From Apostichopus japonicus (Eukaryota; Echinodermata; Holothuroidea; Aspidochirotida; Stichopodidae): a stretch of DNA of 64,000 bases. The notes below the pieces were generated by a model. It was given only the letters and a program-made list of their open reading frames with translations. It was not told the DNA's origin and searched no databases. The position numbers and the translations under genes are program-made. Below, piece after piece: positions 11,100 to 22,513 of the stretch (the stretch's first letter is position 1; each line of letters starts with the position of its first letter). The stretch lies in the NCBI RefSeq assembly GCF_037975245.1, contig NC_092582.1, positions 23,273,077 to 23,337,076 on the forward strand, given 5' to 3'.

Positions 11100-13020
11100 A
11101 TAATGAAACATCTTGTTGAATTATTCTGTTATTCGGCGTTGCCGCTTGTTATGCAACGAGCGTCAGTATAACATAATACTATACCAACAAAATGACATAT
11201 GCTGGTGCACTTTGATAGCAATCAAAGTTCCCCCCGGGGCTTTCCAAATTAGACAACAACAAAATTGTTATTTAGTATATTCTCTTAAAAATTTTTAAAA
11301 AATCTAATAAGTAATTTGAAGCCGCCTCTAAGAAACCCCCCATTTACTGACTGATGTTTGTCCGCAGGGCCAGTGTCGAGACACAGACAGACACAATTCC
11401 ACTATTTTATGCATGAAGGTCCCATGAAAATATCCGCATATAACCTTGCACTTTTATACAGAATGGAAAACCTGTCGAGAGACATTCGTCTCTCGGTTCG
11501 ATCATCCCCGAGGAAAATGCCGTTGAACTTTCGGCGTCAAACACATTAGTTTATAAGGGGGGGTATATATGAGAGACAGTAAGGTTCATTTGGGTACAGT
11601 TTATTTGAATAACGATTATTAGCGGGGTGGTTATATAGTTGTATGCACCAATGACGGTTGTCGGTGTATATATTAATATACTATTATGTAATATTAAAAG
11701 AATCGCTCGTGTTTTACGGTTATAAATATTTTAACTTTGTGTTGGGTTACAGGGACGTTCGCCAATAAAAAAGGTGGGGGTGGTGGAGATTTTCGACAAC
11801 AGTTCAAAAGATTACCCGACTTAATAGTTGTATACTAAAAGGAATTAAACGGTTAACCATTTAACCGTTAAAATTAAACTGTTTTACTCCCTTTTTTAAA
11901 AAAAAACTTTAAAACAATGTTATGCTAATTTGCTATTCCATTGGGGCTGGTGAAGGAAGATGGGAGGGGTGGGGAGTGGGTTCCATCATGTTTTGTTGCA
12001 ATTTTGTACTATATTAGCCAAACTATGTGATATTCAGTCATATAATTGCGCAGATTCGCTTCAATAAAACAACACAATAATATAACCATAATACAACCAG
12101 TATAACCCTCGATTTATATCACTCTGTAAACAGGTAGATAAATTATGTTTACATTGTAAGAAAAAGACAAGCACTGTTATGTTCCTGCAAAACTATGTCA
12201 TATACGTTTATAAAATCGTTTGAATATTCTTTGCAACTATTTTAAATTTTCCTCCTGCAGGTGAGATTGAAAAATGTTTTTGCTAAAAGAGAGCTTAAGG
12301 TTCATGATAAATGTGACCATTATAATACGGTCCTCATTTAAAGGTATTCTGACACCTATCAACAACGTAGTCCTCATTACTCTAGTAGGCATTAGAAATC
12401 ATAAAAAATAGCTGCAACTCTAAATAAACATTCATCGAAGAATGACCATATTACAAGCCTTTTCTCAATTCTAGTTTATTTATGAATAAACATTTAGCTA
12501 ATTATGCACATTGACGATGTATAAAGGGAGTGACCCTAAGTTTATGTTATTGTTATTCCTTTGTTTTTACAACCTTCGTTTCAAAAACACTGAACACAGG
12601 TTTGTGGCTTAAGGAGATTTTTTTATGAAATATTTTATTGTCTTTGCAAAAACTAGATATCACATTTTCAAATGATATATGTGATCTTGTAATTTAGGGG
12701 TTAACTTATTAAGGACCAAAAATAATTAATTTTGATGAGCGCAACACTCTACGTCATAGTCTGCAAATATGTAATGAGTTTCCCAGATTTTATCAAAACT
12801 TCAAATGTGTATATCTTGGAAACGAAAAGAGCTTTTTGAAAAATTTCAACATATTTTGAATGGGATTATCACACACAACAAAATTGTACTGAATATGGGG
12901 CAAATTGGCAAGGTGTCCCTAGTACTTTAACACTATAGTGATTTGAGCTTACGCTAGGCGCACTGCGCATGTGTAAACAGACATGACGTCAAAATTATGA
13001 AAAAATATGAAGTAAGTAAT
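11100..13020. other. Unassigned non-coding stretch
   Basis: No gene recognised. A perfect small hairpin GAGAGAC/GTCTCTC lies at about 11477-11494. GGTTAACCATTTAACCGTT near 11851 is also locally palindromic. Plus-strand frames at 11113-11549 lack motifs. Confidence 0.5.
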
Positions 13021-13143
13021 CGTTATTAAACTTAAAATAAAATAAAACTGTTAGCAAACTGCTTATCCACTATAGAGAGCCTGTGTAGGAGAATGTGTAA
13101 AAGTAAACGTCAGGCCAACTTACTTCAACACGTTATTAAACTT
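13021..13143 (-). mobile_element. 97-bp 5'-truncated retroelement tail with 5' inversion and 13-bp TSD
   Basis: The insert 13034-13130 lies between exact 13-bp copies of CGTTATTAAACTT (13021-13033 and 13131-13143). It matches the 3' tail of the element at 19042-19280: AAAATAAAATAAAACTGTTAGCAAACTGC and GAGAGCCTGTGTA. Its 5' end on the minus strand carries AGTAAGTTGGCCTGACGTT inverted relative to that copy. A 5' inversion with a target duplication is the mark of twin priming during target-primed reverse transcription (established for LINE elements). It is non-coding. Confidence 0.88.
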
Positions 13144-13144
13144 G

Positions 13145-13689
13145 GAAGGAATTGAAATAGAAAAGTAAGCCACAAAAAAATAACAAATAAAAAAGTGTTT
13201 GACGTCGAGCTAACGTATACTTCAAAGAATCTACACTATAGTATTTGTTCATGGTCTCTTTCACACGTAAAAGAATGTTTATTAGTACTAATCAAAACGT
13301 GGACGGTATTGCTTTCCACTTGACGTATTGTGAAGTACTTTCTGTGAATTTGTACACACCCTTTTTCTTTCAAACATTTCTTCGTTACAGTTTTCTGACA
13401 GGTTTTATAGCAACTTAATGTCAACAAAATGTGAACCAAAATTATATATTGATAGCGAGTTCGGTTACTATCAGCAGTGTTTTCTTACTGAGATGTTATA
13501 AGCACATCATGCAAGATTGTTACTGTTCAACACTCAATGTCGACACACGCATATATACCAGACGTTCATAACGAATGTAAAGAAGTTCATGCTAATTTGC
13601 AAAACAGCAATCTATATTAAAGTTGATGTTGTTGTCTACTTACACAAGTCTGACGAGAAAAGTATTTTGCCAAGTGAATTATTGCCAAG

Positions 13690-13690
<1 letters not shown>
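13145..13690. other. Unassigned non-coding stretch
   Basis: AT-rich sequence. The 67-codon minus-strand frame at 13236-13439 is Lys/Thr/His-rich with no identifiable domain. Nothing else is seen. Confidence 0.5.

Positions 13691-13691
<1 letters not shown>

Positions 13692-13758
<67 letters not shown>
13692..13758. repeat. (AT)n microsatellite
   Basis: Uninterrupted AT dinucleotides, about 33 units, followed by a T/C-rich stretch to 13860. Confidence 0.95.
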
Positions 13759-13761
<3 letters not shown>

Positions 13762-14149
13762 CGATGCATACTATAGTGATGTATACCTGTTAGGTTCTCT
13801 TTTTCTTTCTCTTTTTCAATGTTTTCTTTACTTTTTTTCTTTCTTTGCATACATGTTTTGGGGCTGACTGAGATGATATATTTTTCATTATACTGGTACA
13901 GTTAAACTGATTGCCAGTTATTCCTAACCGTTTACATAATATTTAAATATCCCGAATTTCATTTCCCCACACATGTTTTCTACCTTTCAACTCTCTCGCA
14001 ACCATCATTCCCCATTTACTCCTCCTCCTCCTTCCCCCTTCCGCACCACTCTAGGCACCCTCCCCCGCCGCACCGCCACACTCTCAAACACATTCTTTTG
14101 CCTGCTAAAATTGTTGTTTTTTCCTATTTCCTTGTGAGGTCTGTGCAGT

Positions 14150-14395
14150 TTCGTGGAATTGTCTTTACATATTTATAGAGTAATTTACTGTTTACTTTTA
14201 CAGCCACGAACGTTGTGTAAAGACTCATATATACGCATGCGCATTGCAGTTAAGGGCAGTGACTTGTATCTTAGTGCGACCGCAGTGCAATAAACTCTCT
14301 GTGTGGACTGCTTCTCTCATCTTATTCTCTGTATACCCGCCGTCATTCAGCTTTCTAACTCGGCGCTGTTTCCGTGTGTATCCACACAGTACATA
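14150..14395 (+). other. LTR-like or 3'-processing-like segment, unproven
   Basis: The stretch contains CAGTGCAATAAACTCTCTGTGTGGACTGC and ends near GTGTATCCACACA, which recalls the R-U5 part of a Gypsy-type LTR (polyadenylation signal followed by a CT-rich, TGTG-bearing region, ending in CA). I could not identify a TG start with a matching 4-6 bp duplication, nor a primer-binding site after it. It could equally be unrelated sequence with a chance AATAAA. Confidence 0.2.
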
Positions 14396-14625
14396 TTACA
14401 TATATATCTGTATATAGCTGCTGCATCATGCAAGGTTTGCCAAAGGGAATATGGCGAACAGATATAAAATGAATAAAATTAACGGGCTTCGTTCAATGAA
14501 CTTATCACGTGGGATGCAATCATCTGCCGTTCTGAGTCAGGCGGTATATAATGTTTATGTATGTATATAATGATACATACATACACACATACATACACAC
14601 ATATATATATATATATATGAAAATC

Positions 14626-14903
14626 GTAATGAGTTGGAAAATCAAGAACAGTGAAAAAACTTTCAGCCTCCACCGGGATTCGAACCACGGGCCTCCCGCT
14701 CTGTACGCGGACACCCTAACCACTAGGCTATGGACGCTGATTGTATGTCCAGAGGTTCGAAACCGGTAAGGAAGATCGTAATTCCACTGTAGGCGTTTGT
14801 CACCTGTATCGAACAATACTAGTTCTGTTTTTGGTGACATATTTTGCCTTACTCTGGAGATCAAACATGATGCTAACCAACTCGAAAATCATTTGTGATT
14901 CCT
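14626..14903 (-). mobile_element. tRNA-derived SINE, copy 1
   Basis: The minus strand at 14666-14737 folds as a tRNA-like unit: A-box-like TAGCCTAGTGGTTA (14717-14730), an anticodon arm CCGC/GCGG with a 7-base loop GTACAGA, and a perfect B box GGTTCGAATCC (14676-14686). About 165 bp of unrelated sequence lies upstream of the tRNA part and about 40 bp plus an (AT)/(GTAT) tail lies downstream, as in SINEs. Copy 2 is at 15619-15866. Oddly, a second perfect B box, GGTTCGAAACC, lies on the opposite strand at 14754-14764. RNA polymerase III transcription is expected for the class but not shown here. Confidence 0.88.
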
Positions 14904-14940
14904 AAAGACGGATCTCGAAAGAGATACTTTGAACAGACTT

Positions 14941-14941
<1 letters not shown>

Positions 14942-14993
<52 letters not shown>
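14942..14993. repeat. (AT)n microsatellite
   Basis: About 26 AT units, close to the end of SINE copy 1. Confidence 0.95.
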
Positions 14994-14994
<1 letters not shown>

Positions 14995-14997
<3 letters not shown>

Positions 14998-15560
14998 ATG
15001 TAAGCTATTGTTACTTTACAAAAAACAAACAAATATTTTCAATGGAGGGAATGCCTTAATTTTTTATTATAAAATCCCAGTGTACACCATAAATCTACAC
15101 TGATGTGTTGTATTAATGTATAACATGAAGTGTATGTATAAGTTCAATAAAGTACTCGCAAGGTTTACCTGTATATGTCGAACAGATGTCGTACATCATA
15201 CCATGACACTCGCGTTTTTTTTATGGCGCTTCGTTTTGCGACACACGTGGGGTTTGGCTCACGGCAATAAGACATCCAGCCGAGTTATCAATTTATGAGA
15301 CATTGGTCATAATAATCTGTTCTAACGTATTTAAATGTTGCTTAGTGCATGTGGACACAAGACATCTGGCATGCTCTTTCCACGAATCCATTGTTGTACT
15401 TTGTTGCTTTACTGATCAAGTGCGTATACTCATTGTCTATATATGAAGATGTCTTCCCTCACCGTACTATCACGTGTGTAGTTTTTAGGCTTTATTATAA
15501 ACATATGACCATATATAGAAAGTACGTGACCACGCATGAACTAAGGAACACACTTTGCAA
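14995..15560. other. Unassigned non-coding stretch
   Basis: Unique AT-rich sequence between the two SINE copies. Short plus-strand frames at 15116-15298 and 15349-15615 have no motif. Confidence 0.5.
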
Positions 15561-15618
15561 CGTATATATGTATATACATATATATATATATATATATACA
15601 TACATTTCGTTATGAATT

Positions 15619-15866
15619 CGTTATGAGTTGGAAAATCAAGAACAGTGAAAAAACTTCCAGCCTCCACCGGGATTCGAACCCGGGCTTCCCGGCCATGGAC
15701 GCCGATTGTATGTCCAGAGGTTCGAAACCGGCTAGGAAGGTCGTAATTCCACTGTAGGCGTTTGTCACCTGTATCGAACAATACTAGTTCTGTTTTGGTG
15801 ACATATTTAGCCTTATTCTAGAGATCAAACATGATGCTAACCAACTCGAAATCATTTGTGATTCCT
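15619..15866 (-). mobile_element. tRNA-derived SINE, copy 2, A box deleted
   Basis: Matches copy 1 over its whole length at very high identity (shared ATGAGTTGGAAAATCAAG, TAATTCCACTGTAGGCGTTT, ATGATGCTAACCAACTCGAA). About 33 bp are missing between CCCGG and CCATGGACGC, which removes the anticodon arm and the A box. The B box GGTTCGAATCC and the opposite-strand GGTTCGAAACC are kept. An (AT) tract precedes it on the plus strand, corresponding to the 3' tail. Loss of the A box probably makes it unable to be transcribed normally. Confidence 0.88.
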
Positions 15867-15869
15867 ATA

Positions 15870-16250
15870 TATATGTGTATATTTATATATCCTTCACAAT
15901 AAAGGACATTTTCGAATATTAAATCCTAGCGAGTGTGTGGAGAGTAATTAGGATGCAAATCCATCCTGTGATTATGTACAAGCGGTCTCAACTGGTAGCA
16001 GAAATCTAGACTGATAGGCCAGTTCAAGTGTCTAAAACCACTTCACAATTATACTGCTTGCGCCCAAAATCAACGCATCTCTTGTTTTTCCCCACTGTTT
16101 GCTATTTCTTTACATTTCAATATTGAAGTTATATTGACACTATTATGAATATGACTTGGTTTTTCTCCAATCACATGCATTTATCAAATCAAACGACTAA
16201 CCGGAAATACACCCAATTAATTAATATAAATTAAATATAAATTAATATAA
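15870..16250. other. Unassigned non-coding stretch
   Basis: No feature recognised apart from ATTAAT-rich sequence at 16215-16260 leading into the transposon end. Confidence 0.5.
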
Positions 16251-16253
16251 ATT

Positions 16254-16334
16254 TCAATTAATACGCGTATATATTCGAATTAATACGCAGATATATTATG
16301 CGGTGTTTGTCCCACATGGCTTGCCATAAACGTT
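16254..16334. mobile_element. Right-end fragment of the palindromic-ended miniature transposon
   Basis: About 75 bp match the right end of the element at 5560-6031: TTAATACGCG, ATATATTATGC, GTGTTTGTCCCACATGGC, TTGCCATA. It stops at 16328 and is followed by AACGTT, a palindromic hexamer. The full element is flanked by CACGTG, also a palindromic hexamer with an ACGT core. No left end is present nearby. Confidence 0.85.
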
Positions 16335-16473
16335 CCCTTTGGCGTACATCGTAACTATTCAATGCTAGCCATTCTAGTTTCCGTATAGAGATGAGTTTGC
16401 AGCTGTTTTCTTCCCCACTATAAGCGACTTTTCATTTGAATAAAATGAGCGTCTGACTATGACGCCAAGTCTG

Positions 16474-16624
16474 CAGTGGAGGTCACAGCTCTTGGACCCC
16501 GCCGAGGGGGGGGGGGGGGTGTAATGTGGGATAAATAATGAAATTAAGGTAAAATGAAGACTAGAAAAGGGGGCCCGGTTAACTTAATCTTCCCCTGGGC
16601 CCACCGTGGCTCTCGAAGCCACTG
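16474..16624. mobile_element. Possible short hAT-like miniature element
   Basis: Starts CAGTGGAGGTC and ends with the reverse complement of CAGTGGCTTCGAG, so six terminal bases match in inverted orientation. A G run lies inside, as in the other hAT-type copies. The eight flanking bases (CAAGTCTG and TATGAAGT) do not match, so the call is weak. Confidence 0.25.
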
Positions 16625-16629
16625 TATGA

Positions 16630-17848
<1,219 letters not shown>

Positions 17849-17849
17849 A

Positions 17850-19028
17850 GAGAGCACAGTTCATCTGGTATTTAAATGCCACCAGCACTGTGGTTATTGT
17901 TTTCAGAAAGTTGTTAGACATCACCCTTAAATTATACTCTAAAGTAATCAAATTAAATCTTTGAGATCAGTAAACCCAATTCAATGAACTCGTCCGCACA
18001 AGAAAGTTTACGAATCTGTAAATGTAATAAACACCCTATACACGCATGCGCATGACTGTCAAAGATAAGGTGGTCGGATGTAATACGGAATTGACTCAAA
18101 CTTTCCCTCTTTAGCTGAGGAAATAATCATTCAACGCATCGGATTTTAATAAGGTCATCTTTATCGTTTTATCACTCTTTGGATGTTTTATCGGTTTATT
18201 ATTATTATTATGATTGTTATATTACAGATGAGGGTTAAAAATATGTGTGTAAAAGTATGGATGTTTTTTGTTATCATTTTATTTCATTATGTATACATTA
18301 AACGCTATCGTTGTCTCACATGTAACATTTCATGATTAAATTTTACATATAGATATGCATATAGATGTAAAGCCGTTTGAAAACTGGCAGTGAAAAATAA
18401 ATGCACAATATCTTCTAGCTGTAGTTATAAAAAATTATCTTCTCTGTAATCGTTTGACAAACAGGAATAATACAAAAAAACGTTATAGCTACTTTGCAAG
18501 AAATCGGAGATGTTCATGGTTGTTTTGATCCAATTTTCGGATCATAAATAAATCCCTTAAATTTTGACACAATTATGACATAATTTTTCTATCATAATGG
18601 GACGGATTCAGGAAGCAATAGAAAACACTTGATTGAATTTTAGGATTGATTAATATGGTGGATATATATTCACTGATATGAACAAAGAATAATATAATTC
18701 ATTGTACATATAACAACCTATATATCAGTGTGTCGGTTGTGTAGGATTGGTTTTTTATTATTATTATTATTGTTATTATTATAATTATTATTATTATTTA
18801 ACTTTGATTCACATGTTAAAAACATGACAAGACGTAGGCTACATCATAACATGCGTATATAGGAACAGCAAGGGGGTAGGTGGGGTGGGGTGGGGGGGGG
18901 AGTTAGAGGAGGCAATTAAATATGAATTATTCGTTTCATATACCGGAATCTCATGGCATGTGCACGGCTCATCTTTCTAATCTTTCTCAAAATTTGTCGA
19001 AATTGCGACGAAACACTGAAATTCGTAC
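17850..19028. other. Unassigned non-coding stretch
   Basis: Contains (TTA)n tracts near 18198-18210 and 18758-18800 and a G-rich run at 18870-18901. No gene or RNA recognised. Confidence 0.55.
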
Positions 19029-19293
19029 AGTTTATGAAACACAAAATAAAATAAAACTGTTAGCAAACTGCTGATACACTAGAGAGCCTGTGTAATAGAA
19101 TGTGTAAAAGTAAGTTGGCCTGACGTTTCGATCCTAGCAGGATCTTCTTCAGAGGCTGAATGACAAGTAACAGTAACAGAAGGGACAAAAACACACACAG
19201 AATACAGACAGGTTAATGAGCACGGTGAACAGAATGAGATACATGTAAGGGGATTAGTAGACAAGGGATGGAGAGAAGAAAGTTTATGAAACA
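19029..19293 (-). mobile_element. 239-bp 5'-truncated retroelement (Penelope- or LINE-like) with 13-bp TSD
   Basis: The insert 19042-19280 is bounded by exact 13-bp copies of AGTTTATGAAACA (19029-19041 and 19281-19293). On the minus strand it ends in GTTTTATTTTATTTTG and contains the CTGAAGA - 6-bp stem - GAAAC block described at 19121-19152. It has the same tail as the relic at 13034-13130, which also has a 13-bp duplication, so both moved by the same target-primed mechanism. The minus frame to 19264 is open but has no reverse-transcriptase motif, so only the non-coding 3' part seems present. Family assignment is inferred. Confidence 0.85.
19121..19152 (-). ncRNA. Hammerhead-like core motif
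   Basis: Minus strand: CTGAAGA (19152-19146), one extra A, a perfect 6-bp hairpin GATCCT/AGGATC with loop GCT (19144-19130), then GAAAC (19129-19125) and GTC (19124-19122). The hammerhead ribozyme core is CUGANGA - stem II - GAAA followed by stem III and a cleavage triplet such as GUC, and such ribozymes occur at the ends of Penelope-like elements (established knowledge). The unpaired A before stem II and the almost absent stem III depart from the consensus. It may be inactive or merely similar. Confidence 0.35.
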
Positions 19294-20180
19294 GCTAGAT
19301 CTTTGGACATTAATGTAATGGTTGCTTCTACAAAATTAAACTTCTTCGGAAGACCCCAAACCCGAACGATTTTCTAGGTATTTACCTCTATAACTTTACC
19401 GTGTGTTTTCACTTATACCTCCCAAATTGACATAGATTGCCTTCCTGCTTGTTGACAAAAAAAATTGAAAAATCGTTTCGAAGGTGGAATCCCAGTTGGG
19501 TTAAAACTATATGTCAAACCTGCATTTTTCTGGGCTCATTCAAAGTCCAAACCGTTAAAGATGGCTAAACGTTGAGAGCTATATGACTATATATCGAAGC
19601 AATGACCTACACACACCAAACAAAAAATATGTTCAAATTAAAATTTCGATTTTAATTCGAAACAAAAAGAGTGAAACATAGAGATATCTGTACCGTTTGT
19701 TGATTTTAACATGTACTGAAATATAGGTTTAGATAATGACACAGTTTTTTTTTTTTACATATTCCAATCCAAACGTTTTCTATTTTAATCTAATTTAATC
19801 TAAGCTAGACTAGTCTAGGCATAATCTCTAATCCGGTGTATTCAGATTAATATAATCTTAGCATCAAATAGTTCCATGTTATTCATTCTGTTCATTCGAT
19901 TGATCTCGTCTAGTCTGGTCATGAGTATATGCGCTTATCAATCACAGATACACGCACGCACGCACACCCACACACGCACGCACACACGCACGCACCCACT
20001 CGCACACACCTATACACAATCGTACACTCATAAATTTGCATACACAAACGAACACAGCGATGAACAATTCAACAAGTCTCACATAACCAGCCAATGAACT
20101 TGATCACTTGGATAAAGGCAAAAATGCCCCCCCTCCCAAAAAAAAAAATAAAATAAAAAATAAAGACTGAATTTTGATAT
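19294..20180. other. Unassigned non-coding stretch
   Basis: Contains an (AC)/(ACGC) tract at 19950-20010 and CTAGACTAG-like sequence near 19805. No gene recognised. Confidence 0.55.
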
Positions 20181-20246
20181 AAATGTATGCAGATATCTTG
20201 TTTTCCACGCCACCCGAACTCTCTTATCAGCAACTTTCATCTCAAG

Positions 20247-20412
20247 ACGTTGACATAACCCCTCTCGATTCTTGTGCTCCCGGGCAAACACTGTACCGAA
20301 ACACTGTCACTAACCGGTCGGCCTCTAATGTTAACATCACGTCTGTGATCACATCAGGAGAAAACTGTCCCCCAAATCAAGCTAGTATAGAGACTGGGGG
20401 AATAGCTAATTG
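20247..20412 (+). CDS. Candidate isolated exon, unknown protein
   Basis: A 166-bp open segment lies between an acceptor-like TTTCATCTCAAG and a good donor TTG/GTAAGG. It enters in phase 1 and leaves in phase 2. The encoded stretch includes DSCAPGQTLYRNTVTNRSAS and ENCPPNQASIETGG, with two Cys and N-glycosylation sites (NRS, NIT). Its base composition is more balanced than the surrounding AT-rich DNA. This would suit an extracellular domain, but I recognise no family. An in-frame ATG at 20183 precedes the acceptor. No neighbouring exon was found, so it could be chance. Confidence 0.3.
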
Positions 20413-20414
20413 GT

Positions 20415-20725
20415 AAGGTAATTCATATCAAATCATATATATATGACAAAAGTTCTTTGCCCCGTCCTATATATGTATATACGCTTGTATACTATATACA
20501 AAGAACATTTCGGTTTTTTGTTTGTTTGTTACAGGCGTCGTTTCACAAGTGTGATGCACCTGAGCTGTTAATGCATGACTTCTTGTAAGATTAATCTCTA
20601 GTGGGCTATAAGATGTGAGCCAAATTTTACAACGGTTTACCTTTATTCACTGGTAGCTTTAGTCGTTTGAAGGATTCTAAACCCTATACATGCTTCCGTG
20701 TGTACCCTATGTATGCGTCCATAAA
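20415..20725. other. Unassigned non-coding stretch
   Basis: Short unique sequence between the candidate exon and the following AT repeat. Nothing recognised. Confidence 0.5.
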
Positions 20726-20727
20726 TA

Positions 20728-20960
<233 letters not shown>

Positions 20961-21197
20961 TGCATACACACCTACATACACACAAACACACTCACAATCG
21001 TCGTGTTTGCCCTTTCTAACGGCTGTAACATACAACTTGATATTCTGAAGATGGAACGATTATTACCCCGAAATGAGAATTCTAAAGCGAGAAAATCGGA
21101 GGTGGCAATGAACTCTGATAAACGCACTGTCGCGACTGATGTGAATTGAGTGTGTTTCCTTCCCCCGGTCAACGAACGCTATGTCAAACGAAAGTGC

Positions 21198-21270
21198 AGA
21201 CAGCCACCGTGTCGCGCCATTGCGCACTCCTTCCCTAGTGTGAAAGATATTTTACATATACTTATCGTCT
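21198..21270 (-). repeat. 73-bp dispersed repeat, copy 2
   Basis: Reverse-complement copy of 4257-4329 with only a few differences. Flanking sequences are unrelated, so both boundaries are defined. A plausible explanation is a conserved terminus or core of an unrecognised mobile element. Confidence 0.85.
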
Positions 21271-21299
21271 GAATCTTTTCCAAGATAGGAATGTATGTA

Positions 21300-21435
21300 T
21301 ATATATATATAAATAAATATATATATATATATATTCAATATATATATTTGAGAAATGATCTCAAATTCGTTTCGGCAATTATATATATATATATATTGAA
21401 TATATATATTGAATATATATATATATATACATAAA
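21300..21435. repeat. Composite (AT)n with TTGAATAT interruptions
   Basis: Three AT tracts separated by TATTCAATAT or its complement and by one arm of the inverted repeat at 21352-21380. Confidence 0.9.
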
Positions 21436-21564
21436 TATATTCCTTCTAGACATACAGGTGGATATAAGAGGGGGGGGGGGGGGGACAAAGGTGAAATTAA
21501 CTGGTAAGGTCAAAAAGAAAGAAAATATAATCGGGAATTGCCGAAACGAATTTGAGATCATTTC
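21352..21564. repeat. Perfect 29-bp inverted repeat
   Basis: Arm 1 at 21352-21380 (GAAATGATCTCAAATTCG, then TTTCGGCAATT) and arm 2 at 21536-21564 are exact reverse complements, separated by 155 bp containing AT repeats and a G run (21470-21484). Weaker similarity (ATATATATTTGA/TTGAAATATATATCT) continues outside. It could be a transposon end pair, a foldback element or a local inverted duplication. Confidence 0.9.
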
Positions 21565-21599
21565 CTTCCTTAAAATGAGAGATATATATTTCAACATGT

Positions 21600-22512
21600 C
21601 TGGGCAATTAAATTTATTAAAATATAGTATATACTGATCGATGTGTATAGTAGATATAGATATTACCAGTGAGATATATATATATACAGTTAATAGGTGT
21701 AATAACGCACGGAGTGTTTGACTTGCGGGTCAGTGAACGCTAGACACCTTATTTTTCCCCTATCACATGATCAGGAAATCATTCTCTCTACCTATTAATA
21801 TGAAAAGCCATATCCAGTTAGATTGATAGGCGCACTTGACACTTTGTCGTTTATTTCTGATTTTTTTTTTTCTTTCTCCGGAAACTTGATAACCATATCC
21901 GGTGTTTTGTTGCTCAATCTCTCTTTCAAGGGCGTGAGATGGTTTTAAGCAGCGGCCGGAGCAAGAGAAATCAGAAGTAAGAAATAGGAAAAGTTCAGTG
22001 CTTACCTCTTTGTATCTAACGAGGAAGACACCTCACGGGTGAACGGTTAAAAGAACTTCGAGCTGTTTTCCACCCCCTAAAATGGCCTACAAAATGTATC
22101 AGACGTTACAAGTTTGCTTGCTCAATTTTAGAAATGACAGTGTGATGGGGAGGAAAAGTAATACGAAAAAGAAAAGAGAAGGCAAAAAAAAAGTAAAAAA
22201 ATCAAGGCAAAAATGTTCGGCCTCGCAAGAGAGGAACGCGAAGGTGCTGTTAGAGCTTGTTTGGAAGTGTGCACTTTACGAACTGTTTTGACTGTATATA
22301 TATATATATATATATAGACGGGATTTACGGTGTGTAAATTTAAACATACATCCGCCGCACAGACAACGAATTAATTTCATGAATATTTATGACTAATTTG
22401 AGATGATGTGAAAACTTGTTTACGACAAATTTTCTCTCCGAAATTATACGTCTCAGTAAAACGTCCACACGATCTAAACATGATAACTTTCAAGTTATTA
22501 AATTATCTTAGG
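21600..22512. other. Unassigned non-coding stretch
   Basis: Contains a short (AT)n at 22292-22315. The Lys/Arg-rich plus frame at 22082-22291 lacks a recognisable domain. No RNA gene seen. Confidence 0.5.
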
Positions 22513-22513
22513 G

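Noticed and set aside
14150-14395. Solo Gypsy LTR
   Set aside because: AATAAA and a terminal CA are present, but no TG start with target duplication and no primer-binding site could be found.
14666-14737. Functional tRNA gene
   Set aside because: The A and B boxes and anticodon arm are tRNA-like, but the unit is embedded in a longer repeat with a second copy nearby and the acceptor stem does not pair well. SINE is the better call.
16474-16624. Third hAT element with duplication
   Set aside because: Only six terminal bases match and the 8-bp flanks differ, so it is kept as a low-confidence feature, not a finding.
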